Shown: positions 43,759 to 54,404 of the stretch, in pieces
Layout: each line of letters starts with the position of its first letter
Numbering within the stretch: the stretch's first letter is position 1
Origin: Guillardia theta CCMP2712
Taxonomy: Eukaryota > Cryptophyceae > Pyrenomonadales > Geminigeraceae
DNA length: 64,000 bases
NCBI RefSeq assembly: GCF_000315625.1
Contig: NW_005434671.1
Span: forward strand, 954,358-1,018,357
Direction: 5' to 3'
Translations under genes and position numbers: made by a program
The notes under the pieces: model-generated
Told to the model about the DNA's origin: nothing
Databases searched by the model: none
Seen by the model: the letters and a program-made list of their open reading frames with translations, nothing else

Positions 43759-44109
43759 ACGAGAGTAGGGGGAGACGCGAGGCGTGAGGAGGGGAGGGGA
43801 CGATGGGCTGGACATGTACATAGCGCTTGTAAATAAAGATCCATGTGAGCTGAGATCGTGAGCGACAGGACATGCAGCACGGCACTCCACCAGAGTTGAG
43901 CGATGCCATTGCAGACAGCCGTGCAGACGGAGATGGCGGGAGCCCTTTCTTGTTCTTGAGTGATAAGAAGCTTTCCGTTCGAAAGTGGGTTTGTGTGCAT
44001 GATCTTCAATTGTTTTCTTCCTTGACGGAAACACAATCGAAGAGAGCAACTCACTTGCGTTGGTTCGGAGAGTCAAGCTTCTTTTATCAGAACACTTGCG
44101 AAATGAACT

Positions 44110-44640
44110 CCACTCAGACAAGATGCTACTCGCAGGGAAGGATAGCACTGAAAGATCGGGCTTGGATCAGGAGCAGAAGAGTGCCTGAAGCGAGAGTTTG
44201 CACGAGGCGAGTGGAGCAAAGAGCACTAGTTCTAGTCTGTCACACCCCGAAGCTTGACGGGTTGCAGACATCTACTGCGAATACTCAAGGCAACTCCTCT
44301 AGATCACACATACTAAAATAAACGTGGCATACAACTTGGGGAGAGAACGGAAAGATTCGTTGTAGATCGCTGCATCCTGTCAAGCTTCTGGGTGATACAT
44401 TTCCTTGGTTTCGACTTATTTTTCGCTTACAAGCTGAATGGCCACTAATGGCATCAATCACGAGAAAGATATTACCGAAACTGATCTCCTCCTCATTCTT
44501 CGAATGGGGAGGAAATACTGCGATCATTCCTAGGGTTGAAATTCGGAAGAGCTATCATCGCCGTGCATGCTAACGTACTGATATGCAGATAGTATCCCTG
44601 CTGTTGATTTTTCGACCCCTGTATCATCCAGTATGTGCCT
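44110..44640. other. single-copy spacer between duplicated units
   Basis: Sequence unlike the flanking repeats. A minus-strand frame at 44527-44285 has no recognisable domain, start context or polyadenylation signal, so I do not call a gene. Confidence 0.4.
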
Positions 44641-44715
44641 ATCTCGATCTCAGCTCACATGGATCTTTATTTACAAGCGCTATGTACATGTCCAGCCCAT
44701 CGTCCCCTCCCCTCC

Positions 44716-44991
44716 TCACGCCTCGCGTCTCCCCCTACTCTCGTCTACCTTTGTGATCGCCCGCTGCCTCTCCTCGAGCTTCCTCCGCGCAGCAAGGATG
44801 TTCTCCAGACAGCTCCCCTTGCTCGCCTTGACGATGCCCGGCGGCTGTCTCGGGAGGGCTGGAGCTTGGGGGAGGAGGGGCAGGTCTCCGGCTGATCTCT
44901 TGCAGGGGAGGGCGACGGGGAGCGCGCGGGGAGGAGGGGAGGGAGCGGCGGAGAGGGAGACCTCGGACCAGAGAACGGTGACAGGGCGCAT
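44716..44991 (-). CDS. SCLENILAARRK family, copy 6
   Basis: A 91-residue frame from ATG 44991 with both terminal blocks and the long tail ITKVDESRGRREA (the first tail residues differ from copy 7 by single substitutions). The upstream in-frame ATG at 45036 would add MPAVTPPLPPSSCHA. AATAAA on this strand lies at about 44668. It forms a divergent pair with copy 7 over a shared ~400-bp upstream region. Confidence 0.58.
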   Translation of the reverse strand: MRPVTVLWSEVSLSAAPSPPPRALPVALPCKRSAGDLPLLPQAPALPRQPPGIVKASKGSCLENILAARRKLEERQRAITKVDESRGRREA

Positions 44992-45390
44992 GGCGTGGCA
45001 GGAGGAAGGAGGAAGGGGCGGAGTGACAGCAGGCATCTGTTAGGCATCTTTTGAAGGAGCCAAAGGGGCCCGGTCACGCGGAGAAATGGGATATTTTATG
45101 TCAGCGACCTCGTGACCGTTTGAGTCTATAGTGATAGGCTACCTTCGGACCATCTGTCCGACCATTCTAGAATCTCCGGACGTGGCCTCCGTGTGAGCTT
45201 TGATGCCACTCGGGCTGGTGTAAACTGTAAGATGGATGGGTCGCCGGATGTTTACTACAGTGACTACTCCAAAAACGGTCACGAGGTCGCTGACATAAAA
45301 TATCCCATTTCTCCGCGTGACCGGGCCCCTTTGGCTCCTTCAACAGATGCCTGCTGTCACTCCGCCCTTCCTCCTTCCTCCTGCCACGCC

Positions 45391-45666
45391 ATGCGCCCTG
45401 TCACCGTTCTCTGGTCCGAGGTCTCCCTCTCCGCCGCTCCCTCCCCTCCTCCCCGCGCGCTCCCCGTCGCCCTCCCCTGCAAGAGATCAGCCGGAGACCT
45501 GCCCCTCCTCCCCCAAGCTCCAGCCCTCCCGAGACAGCCGCCGGGCATCGTCAAGGCAAGCAAGGGGAGCTGTCTGGAGAACATCCTTGCTGCGCGGAGG
45601 AAGCTCGAGGAGAGGCAGCGGGCGATCGCAGAGGTAGACGAGAGTAGGGGGAGACGCGAGGCGTGA
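45391..45666 (+). CDS. SCLENILAARRK family, copy 7
   Basis: A 91-residue frame: MRPVTVLWSEVSLSAAPSPP, KGSCLENILAARRKLEERQR, tail AIAEVDESRGRREA, stop at 45664-45666, AATAAA about 45 bp later (about 45711). It is the mirror partner of copy 6. The frame stays open upstream to 45193 but the palindrome, not coding, explains that. Confidence 0.6.
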   Translation: MRPVTVLWSEVSLSAAPSPPPRALPVALPCKRSAGDLPLLPQAPALPRQPPGIVKASKGSCLENILAARRKLEERQRAIAEVDESRGRREA

Positions 45667-46295
45667 GGAGGGGAGGGGACGATAGGCGGGACATGTACAT
45701 AGCGCTTGTAAATAAAGATCCATGTGAGCTGAGATCGTGAGCGACAGGACATGCAGCACGGCACTCCACCAGAGTTGAGCGATGCCATTGCAGACAGCCG
45801 TGCAGACGGAGATGGCAGGAGCCCTGACTTGTTTGTACCTTGTTGAGCAGGAACGTCATTCATTGTCCGTGACTTTGAGTCAGTCGACGATGAGGCGTCT
45901 CAAGATGTGGAGACACGAGAGGGATAAGAAGCTTTCCGTTTTTGAAAGCGACGTTGGTTTTGTGTGCATGATCTTCAATTGTTTTCTTCCTTGACGGAAA
46001 CACAATCGAAGAGAGCAACTCACTTGCGTTGGTTCGGAGAGTCAAGCTTCTTTTATCAGAACACTTGCGAAATGAACTCCACTCAGACAAGATGATACTC
46101 GCATCATTCAGCATATGCAAATTTGGACTCGGAACGAGCGTGAGGGCCCGGGGCCTTGCTGGGCCCTCAGCATGTCGCACCTGTCATGCGTTGCTGACGA
46201 CCCAGTGACTTTGGGCTAGTGCTAACCACACGGGGTATCCTCTATCACCGCTTCAAGTGTCTGAGTGAAAGAGTCTGATACAGGATATTTTATGT

Positions 46296-46485
46296 CAGCG
46301 ACCTCGTGACCGTTTGAGTCTATAGTGATAGGCCACCTTCGGACCATCTGTCCGACCATTCTAGAATCTCCGGACGTGGCCTCCGTGTGAGCTTTGATGC
46401 CACTCGGGCTCAATGTTCCTCTAAACTCGTCGCCGGATGTTTACTACAGTGACTGATGATTCCAAAAACGGTCACGAGGTCGCTG
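46296..46485. repeat. 190-bp inverted-terminus element (upstream of copy 8)
   Basis: Fourth occurrence; identical by eye to the one at 43221-43410 and exactly 3,075 bp from it. Confidence 0.85.
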
Positions 46486-46578
46486 CGTGACCAGGCAGAG
46501 CCGCATTCCCCTTGACTTCTTCAACCACTCCGCTGCACCTCAACTTCCCCTCAACCACCAGCGCCGCCAAGACTCGCC

Positions 46579-46833
46579 ATGCGCCCTGTCACCGTTCTCT
46601 GGTCCGAGGTCTCCCTCTCCGCCGCTCCCTCCCCTCCTCCCCGCGCGCTCCCCGTCGCCCTCCCTTGCAAGAGATCAGCCGGAGACCTGCCCCTCCTCCC
46701 CCAAGCTCCAGCCCTCCCGAGACAGCCGCCGGGCATCGTCAAGGCGAGCAAGGGGAGCTGTCTGGAGAACATCCTTGCTGCGCGGAGGAAGCTCGAGGAG
46801 AGGCAGCGGGCGATCATCGGATTGCAGAGGTAG
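46579..46833 (+). CDS. SCLENILAARRK family, copy 8 (short C-terminus)
   Basis: 84-residue product like copies 4 and 5, tail AIIGLQR. It sits 3,075 bp from copy 5, with near-identical flanks on both sides (about 45730-46935 matches 42655-43860). Family homology ends near 47105. Confidence 0.58.
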   Translation: MRPVTVLWSEVSLSAAPSPPPRALPVALPCKRSAGDLPLLPQAPALPRQPPGIVKASKGSCLENILAARRKLEERQRAIIGLQR

Positions 46834-47266
46834 ACGAGAGTAGGGGGAGACGCGAGGCGTGAGGAGGGGAGGGGACGATGGGCTGGACATGTACATAGCG
46901 CTTGTAAATAAAGATCCATGTGAGCTGAGATCGTGAGCGACAGGACATGCAGCACGGTACTCCACCAGAGTTGAGCGATGCCATTGCAGACAGCCGTGCA
47001 GACGGAGATGGCGGGCGCCCTGACTTGTTTGTACCTTGTTGAGCAGGAACGTCATTCATTGTCCGTGACTTTGAGTCAGTCGACGATGAGGCGTCTCAAG
47101 ATGTGGGGACACGATGAGCACGAATGGAAGCTGTCAGCTGGAAATGAGATGTAGGAATGGCTCGATATCGGATCACTTTCTATCGATCTGAATTGCATTC
47201 ATTTTGTTTTGTTGGTAACCTCGAAGGTCTTGATGACTAGTCTTCGTTGTCCATGTTTCATGTGAA

Positions 47267-49483
47267 TTATTTCTTTTTGGGCTTGCCTTTTTGCTTCATT
47301 TTGCTGTCACTCTTCTTGCTCTTTCGCCTGGAATATCATCTGCATTAAACAAAGCAAACGCAGCATGCTTGTCAAATACCAACCTTTTCTGCTGCCATTT
47401 CTTGAAATCTTCCATTGCTTTCTTGTCTCGCTCCTTAAATCTGCAGCAAGATTAATTTCCAGCCATTAGTTGGAGGCTGGACTTACTTCCCAACCTTGTT
47501 GTAGTATTGCACTTCCTGTACATCACCATAAAAACCACAAAGTGTGCCAACCGATGCTGTCACCTTAAGCTTAGCCTGACGCTGTGAGGTTTCCCAATCG
47601 TGTTGCGCATTGATGGCTTCAACAGAATCGGATCTGCGAACAAGAGAATGAAGATACCCTGGGGGATTTTCATAACTTACACATCTGCAATCTTCTTCCA
47701 TCGAGCAATTTCCTTCTTTTCCTCTGGCGTCATCCGATGCATGGGCTCATCTTTTCCATCCCCTCCCCCTTTCTCTCTCGCCAGTGTCTCAAGCTTGGAG
47801 CGAAATTCTTTTGTTTTCTTTTTCCTGCATCGTTAATGTTACTCAACTTATCATGGTTGAAGATATGCAATCAGTACTTTGTAGAAGTTGAATTGCTTGA
47901 CTCGAGATCTCCAGGATATGGTGCCAGCTCATCCCAGTCTCCGCGGCAACCACAATACCTTCTACACTTCGAATACCCGTTTGCAAGATCTTCCCAGACA
48001 TCATCGTCCATTCTTGGGCCAGGCACCTGATGGGATTCAAAACAAGTTCAAGGCGCATCTTATATTGCGAATATCAGGGAAGCAATACGTCAATTTTCAT
48101 TATGTGCTCGGAGAAATCTTGGCCGGTAAGCTGCTGAAGCAAGCGAGCGGCCCATGTTCGAGCTGGCGCAATGTCCTTTTGTGCCTCTAAAACTCTCTTG
48201 GCGAGCTGGATAGCACCTGCAAAACAACTCATTCAAGGAATTTTTGGCTCAGTTTGAAGGTTCACACCATTATCAATTATCAGAGATCTGAGTTTGCCAG
48301 GCAATTCACTAAGGAAGGATAACGCAGCGCACCCTTGTTCTCCCACATTGAATCTGGAGAAGGCTCAGACTCATGAGGGTTGTGCAAAGCCAGACAATAC
48401 CCTTCTCTCTCATATTCATGCGCATGCCCGAAGTTGTGTAATGCCTTGATGATTCTTTCAACGCCGCCGCTCTCAGCCACTGCACTCATATATCATCCGA
48501 TCGGATAGAAAGTTCTCTTGTCACCTTTGCCTGCAAGAGCCAAGTTCACTTGAAGTTTACCACCAGCTGGACAGCCCGCGTACTCCAGTCCATAAGTGAT
48601 ATGCGTTTCATTCACCACTTTGACCAGAAATGTCCAGATGAAGATGCAGCCGGCCTCCTGCGGCACCATCACGAACAAGGCAGCGAGGAGCCTGTGAATT
48701 TCTCACCTGGACATGAACGCTTTTTTCATGCTTTGCCATTGCACTCAACACTGTCTCGACTACGCGATTCTCCACGGCCAACTTTGTTCAAGGTCAGTTT
48801 GCAGCCACCTTCCTAGCACGTCCTCACCAAACAGTTGGAAGAGTGGTTGAAAACAAGGTTGGACAGAGCTCTGATCCCTGTGCTCTGTATGTCTGCATTT
48901 CCCTCGTGCCGTTTCATGGCTTGAACAAACAATGGGAAGGCCCCTAACTTTCCTAATAGGTTCTGTTCGCACGTTACGAAATGCTCAACAGGCTGTTGAC
49001 AACATGCCTGGTTTATCATGTGAGCCCAACCGTCCACTCCATACGGAGGTCTTGGTTGTGCATACGCCAAATTCGTCGCTAGACGAAGTCCCTCGAGCAC
49101 GATCTTTGCAGAGTGGAGGTGGACCTGACAAACAACGTAAATCTATGGTACCTTTGAATTCGCGCTACCTTCAAAGTTTCCACGAGCGCCTCACAGCCAT
49201 TCTTGTTCTTTCCTATCCTGTATTGCTTTTCTCCATCCAGACAGATTAAAGACAGAGCATTGAAAGCTTTGTACACGACATGCGGGTCCTTGGTCTTATC
49301 CTGCAAGTTCTGAAGGTGGATAGAGCTTGCTCTCTTGCACCGTGGGCTCACAGGGGGGACTTTAAATGGAACCACCTTCTTGGCCCCCCCCCGAAGATTC
49401 AAGTTACTTCCAGTGTTGATTGTGAACAGGCCACAATGGCAGGCTTGCAAGGAGACAAGGAGCAACAAGGTCAAGCCTTTCAT
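47267..49483 (-). CDS. armadillo-repeat protein with N-terminal signal peptide
   Basis: The first exon starts at ATG 49483 with MKGLTLLLLVSLQACHCG, a clear signal peptide, followed by LFTINTGSNLNLRGGAKK. Helical repeats of armadillo/HEAT type follow: DPHVVYKAFNALSLICLDGE, LGKLGAFPLFVQAMKRHEGN, GIRALSNLVFNHSSNC, VERIIKALHNFGHAHEYE. The 3' exons are different in nature: Lys-rich coiled sequence (TPEEKKEIARWKKIADV, DKKAMEDFKKWQQK) and a basic end KQKGKPKK at 47267, so two genes are possible, the second being the basic 47267-47870 part. In cryptophytes a signal peptide followed by a transit-like region directs proteins to the plastid or periplastid space; here that is a possibility only. Confidence 0.65.
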
Positions 49484-49992
49484 CACAGATACCGCCGTTT
49501 TTCAACGTCAATTATGCTCGCCAACAACTCTAGCGCAGTCAAGCTGTGCCTGGTCCCATATCAAGGCACAGGGATCGTTACCATGAGCTTTGTTTATCCT
49601 TTCCGCTTCCTCTCTCTCTTCCTCGTCCCCTCCTCTTATCCTCTTCTTCTCTTCTCCTACTACCTGGCTCTGCCATGCCGATCTGCGGACGCATCGATCA
49701 TGTGTAGGCCCTCTTCCCCAGAAGGCCCGGGCCAACCGGCAGCGTCAAGTCCGAGTGCTGCCTCCGACTGATCACTATTGACAAATCTTGTGTGCCGGCC
49801 CCCACCTGCTTCTCGCGCGTTCACGAGGAACGCACAGGGACGGAGGTTCCGCTCAGCTCACGGCAAGAAAGAGAAAACCCCCGACACTGATCGATCAGAC
49901 TTCTGGGGGATCAAAGCAGCGACCTGTCTTGGGCGAGAGTAGAAGCCAAGGATTTCAGTGTCTCTATCGTCGTGTAGTAGGGACTCGTGAAC
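49484..49992. promoter_or_regulatory. divergent spacer with small GC palindrome
   Basis: Space between the armadillo gene (-) and the small gene at 49993 (+). It has a pyrimidine-rich tract at 49600-49670 and a short GGCCCGGGCC at about 49726-49735 followed by AGTCCGAGTGC. No exon is supported. Confidence 0.4.
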
Positions 49993-50308
49993 ATGTCCGA
50001 TCAAGCCAACCAAGCTTCCCACACAGCCGAGAGCACCATCCCATCTGGAGCGAGGAAGATGACCGATCAAGAACGAACAGAACATGTTGCTAACGTGATA
50101 GAAGCTCTCACGAAGCAGGTGATGTATTGATTTGCACTTGCAGCAATGGCTGTCTAACATGTTGCAGGGCTTGGCGATGTCCAATCTTCCCGAGGACATC
50201 AAAGGGAAGCTTGATGACTTCGTAAAGAATGGCTCTGCCTGTGAGCTGCAGATTCCAACCCCCAAGGGTTTTGTTTATTGCAAGTTGACAAATCTGATAG
50301 ACAAGTGA
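49993..50308 (+). CDS. small unknown protein, 88 aa
   Basis: Two exons join in phase: 49993-50118 (MSDQANQASHTAESTIPSGA ... RTEHVANVIEALTKQ) and 50168-50308 (GLAMSNLPEDIKGKLDDFVK ... TPKGFVYCKLTNLIDK, stop TGA). The 49-nt intron has GTGATG and TTGCAG ends. Acidic and soluble, no signal peptide or known domain. Convergent with the EEP hydrolase ending at 50439. No family is recognised. Confidence 0.65.
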
Positions 50309-50438
50309 ATCTTGATTAGTCTAGTCATCGCCAGGGTACCCGAGGACACGGATTTGGTAGACCTTTATTGCTTCCTTGCTCAGCTTTACATTTGGTTACT
50401 GTACAAAAAACAACCCCGGCACATGTATGTCAGGGCAC

Positions 50439-52374
50439 CTATGAATCTACTGCAGCACTCTGCAAGTCCACAACCTCACTCTCGGGAATTAGAGGGTCGC
50501 TGTTGTCTTGAACGACAACGGCAAGAGCCTTGTGGTCACTGACATCATCAGGAAGCACGCAGAATTTCCGTACAGCAAGGTTTGTCAGGATATGATCCAG
50601 GCAAACGTTGAATTCGACTCCTCTCCATCCTATTTTTTTTTCGTAAGGAACTCATGGAAGGATATACACATGCGATGGAACAGTCACCTGGAGGAGTGAG
50701 GAAAGAATGTGTGTTGTACGTAGGTTCGAAATCTGGAGCCCCGACACTGTCAATCCCAAAGGTTCGGACAATGTGGGCATATTCGTCCGAGCCGCCCACG
50801 CTGAAACGCAGTCAGGCATGTATCGGAGATGCACCATATTGAATTCACTCACATGTTGAGATCACCTCCTACAAGCCACAAGCCATCTTTCTGCGAGTAA
50901 TACATCAGCAACTTTGGCTGAAGCACATGTACCATTCGGAGCTTACCTTGACTGTCCTATCAACGAAACTCTTCAATTCATTCAACTGTTGTTCACGAAC
51001 AGTGCCGCAACTCATTTCGCTTCTTTCCTCCAGCATCTTCACAACGCTGATCCCTATGCCGTTGTCTAGACTGTCCCCTGATTCCAAATCACATGTGCCA
51101 CTTGGACCTGAAGATTGCATCAATTCCGTAGGAGGTGCTGTATCACACTGAAAGTGAGTAGTAAAAAGATGCAGTAGATTTCCAGACGGTAGCTTGCAGG
51201 CAGCATGCAAAGCTCCATTGGGAACCATTTTTTGCCAGCCAGCAGTGCTCCTGAAAATGACCTCGCTCGCATGCTGGATTGGATATCTACTAATGATGAC
51301 GTTTCCAGTATCGAAAAAGAATCCAACAGGAGTCGTTACAACGTGATACCCTTCTTCAACTGCTTGTTTCGTGAACCGTGTATGATACGATGACCACCAA
51401 CACCCCCACAGCTCATTGAGCAGTACGATGTCATAGTTCCTCACAAGCTCCATGAGCTTTTCTGAGCGGTCCTTCTTATGATCATTCCCATCAAACAACC
51501 ACTTACCCGAGAATGTCATTCCGCCGGGAAGCAAACAGACATTAAGGGAGAGAATATTCACTTCACCACGAGGTTTTCCTGAAGAAGAGCAACCCGACAG
51601 CAAGTCGCTTGGAGGAATCAAGATTATCGGAGTTTTTGGTTTGGTTGCATGTTTGTAGACTAATAGAATCATAACCACAATGGACAATAGAAAGACATAT
51701 TTGAGTGAGAAGTCTGGAATAACTGTACATGCACTCCACAACAGAGTAAGACCCAACAACATGCAAGCAGTCTGCATGCATCGTGTCAAGCTCCATCTGC
51801 CAAAACATCTGTACGTGACCGGATGCAATCCAGCATTTGAATGACCCGAATGGCCTTCCTCCAACAAGAGAGGCTCGCTCTCTGGTTCCACCTCTTGAGT
51901 CCCATCATTTCTCCCCAGTGAATTTCGATGAAAGTAAAGGACATCACGATTGGCCGAAATCACTTTTCGTCCAGCTTGTTCTGAATTGTCCATTATCCCA
52001 CTTCCTGATAATTTATCCCCCATTTCTACCTTCACCATGAGTTTCTCACAATCGATGCCAGAAAGGGCCCTTCCCGGCTCCCCGACGAGCTCGCTCCCCG
52101 CACGAGGCGGTTCGCCGTGTGTGCTTTCCACTTTACCTCTACCAGGTCCAGCAGCATCTTGACCTGAAAGTTTTGATTCTTCGCTCCTCCCCATTTTTCC
52201 ACCATCTTCCCCTCCTGCTCCAGCTCCTCTTCTTTGCCATCCCACACCAACGGCAACCTCAGCCCACAACTCCATAGTTCGCAATCCTTTCAGGTTCGAC
52301 CACCCCTGTTTTCCTATGGGTATGACCCTCCCCCACAATTTTTCACCCGTTTTATGGGGAGAGGCATTTTTCAT
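50439..52374 (-). CDS. neutral-sphingomyelinase-like EEP hydrolase, membrane-anchored
   Basis: Endonuclease/exonuclease/phosphatase fold with the catalytic set visible in order: SLNVCLLPGG (metal/Asn), DIVLLNELWG (Glu metal ligand), VIISRYPI, LHLFTTHFQCD (His), then in later exons LWLVGGDLN (Asp/Asn) and CLDHILTN with VSDHKALAVVV (terminal Asp-His). The order matches neutral sphingomyelinases and related lipid phosphodiesterases. Upstream of the domain are about 190 residues of low complexity and two hydrophobic helices (CMLLGLTLLWSACTV and YVFLLSIVVMILLVYK), so the enzyme is probably membrane bound, as in nSMase2-type proteins. It starts at ATG 52374, the main exon runs to about 50955, and small exons to TAG 50439. 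Substrate is inferred, not proven. Confidence 0.85.
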
Positions 52375-53016
52375 TTTTCGAATTTTGGGAATACATTGGA
52401 ACTATGAAAATATCATTTTGATTAATCAGATTAATATTTCAAATTTTGATGATATATTTCAGCATTGTCATCCTTATGACTCTTTACTCTGACCCGACTC
52501 CGAGGGCTGCCGTAGGGATGTATCTCAAGTACCCCTCCGGCTGGCCGGCTGGGCCCGGGGGACTCGGCCCCGACTTCAGTACTCCCTCAAGTCAGGAGCT
52601 CCCGGCTTCCCGCCTGAATTTTTGCCACAAACTTTTTATGCCCTACCACAGCCTCAATGGCAAACCCAGTTTGCTGTCTCGGCATGCTCTTCTGTTCAGT
52701 TTAGCTTGCCATCACTTCATCATTCTGCCTTGAATGGGGGGAAGAATTGCAGCTCAAATCATTCTTGCAGTTCAATCATTTGCTACGTTCATTGAACCCC
52801 GAATTCATTGAGCTGTGCTGATGGTCATGTCAAGTAGGTGTTTTGTTTGTTTATTGATTTTCAGAATGTGATGGCTACAAGTCTAGGATGAGCGTTATAA
52901 TGACGTTTGATGCTATTCTCATCACGCTGGAAAACAATCATGTCGACTTCAGCTAAGTTTTTTTTTCCTCAATAGGCCGGAATCTATTGTTGGGCGAAAT
53001 CACGAAGGAAGGACAG
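52375..53016. promoter_or_regulatory. divergent spacer with GC-rich island
   Basis: Separates the EEP hydrolase (-) from HOP2 (+). An island at 52525-52620 holds GGCTGGCCGGCTGGGCCCGGGGGACTCGG and GGAGCTCCCGG with CCGACTCCGAGG just before. The rest is AT-rich with no gene seen. Confidence 0.5.
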
Positions 53017-53960
53017 ATGCAGGAAAGTGAAGGTCGCCAATTAGTATTTGTTACATAATAATGCAAAAGTTGATTTTATCTCAGTTGAAAATGCCATACT
53101 TACGATTCTAGAGACAAACAATCGTCCATTCAACTGCAACAATTTGAGGGACGATCTCTGTTCTAGATTCAAAAAAAGCATCGTTGATAAAGCTTTAAAG
53201 GTTGCTGAGGATGATCTATATAGCCTATGTATTTGCTGACAACGAGAGTTTTGATGATTCAACTTGGCAGAATCTTGAAGACTCTGAGCGAATTCAAGTT
53301 AAAATTTTCGGTAAAGATCTTCCGTGCTTTTGTATCACATTGACTCAGATCCAAACAAGGAAAGGTCAAAATATATCTCGCTGATCAAAGGTCGCCAAGA
53401 ATGCTCCATCATAATCATGAATGTTTTGTACAGAAAATTCCAAATTCCAAATGCTGATGAGCTGACGAAGCTGGATTCTGGTATCTTTGAAATTTCCATA
53501 CTGGTGGGACGACCAAACTGCAAGGGACGCTGAGCTCTCGATTTGTAGACATTACGGATTTAGAAGCCAAGCAAGAAACTCTGCAAAAAGATTTACAAAG
53601 TCTGGTCAGCTCAAACGATCAGCTTGCAGCACAATTGTCAAATGAGGAGCTTGAAGTCCAAGTCAAGGATCTGAAGCGCAGCACCAAGTCGTTACACGAA
53701 CAAATAGAAACGTGCAAAAACTCTGGGAAGAAAAGGGTATCTGTATCCGTATATGACAAGCGAAGCTTAGAAACAAGCCTGCAAGCAACAGCAAGCATGA
53801 TGAAGAAACGCAAACGGTGAGCAAACATGAGACTATCTTGATGGAACCTGATTGTTGTAGACTTTGCATGAATGCGTTAAAGGAACTCGAAGCAGGAAGT
53901 GGAATGAAATTGGAAGAGCTTTATGACGTTGTCGGAATCGAAGAGGAAGAGACGCCGTAG
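53017..53960 (+). CDS. HOP2: HOP2/PSMC3IP-like meiotic recombination protein
   Basis: HOP2 with MND1 stimulates Dmc1/Rad51 strand exchange in meiosis. The winged-helix part reads VENAILTILETNNRPFNCNN, RFKKSIVDKALK, then across an intron NLEDSERIQVKIFGK, aligning with the HOP2 N-terminus. After further small exons come KFQIPNADELTKLDS and the leucine-zipper region LEAKQETLQKDLQSL and NEELEVQVKDLKRSTKSLHE. The C-terminal block YDKRSLETSLQATASMMKKR then CMNALKELEAGSGMKLEELYD and VVGIEEEETP is typical of the family end. The first exon is only 16 nt (53017-53032) and joins in phase at 53085; another intron appears to be 38 nt. Stop TAG 53958-53960. Nuclear role inferred from the family. Confidence 0.85.
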
Positions 53961-54404
53961 TCTGTCAGTTCTACTGAATTGACAATAACAGCTTCCTCGA
54001 ATTCTGATTTCGACATCGTGGAACCTAATTGATATCGTGTATGGGTTGCGTGTCTCAGTACAAGACAAGACAACTCGTGTTGAGGGGTCAGGAGGACACG
54101 GGCCTATTTCTGGAGTCCTTTGTCTTGTAGTGATGCCAGCATTGTTAGTAAACAACATGAGAATTTTCTGCCGCATTGAAGTATGTAGGCTGTGATGGCG
54201 TTTCAGAAATCTTCACACTGACGACGTAGCATGATCCATCGTTACAATACCCAAAGACAAAATGGTCCATGCATCGCGTTCTTGACATTGGTAAGGACAA
54301 GATCCCCTCGCTAGATGAAACACGTTAAAAGTTCCCAAAAAAATCTGGCAGAAGGCCCCAAACAAGTTTGGCATGCCATTCAAATTTCTTTATTGCTACG
54401 TCAT
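53961..54404. other. convergent intergenic region, no gene seen
   Basis: 3' flanks of HOP2 (+) and RPL31 (-). TTTATT near 54388 is the AATAAA of RPL31. No exon is supported. Confidence 0.5.

Larger units (their letters stand above)
44643..45740. repeat. long head-to-head palindrome carrying copies 6 and 7
   Basis: Left arm about 44643-45121 and right arm about 45273-45740 are inverted copies, each holding a family gene, its AATAAA and its upstream GGATATTTTATGTCA block; about 150 bp separates them. The arms differ by an 11-bp tandem duplication near 45035 (AGGCATCTGTT/AGGCATCTTTT) and a few substitutions. The centre is the 190-bp inverted-terminus element (45102-45292). Confidence 0.9.

Noticed and set aside
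45193-45390. 66-residue N-terminal extension of family copy 7
   Set aside because: Absent from the other copies and encoded by the palindrome centre.
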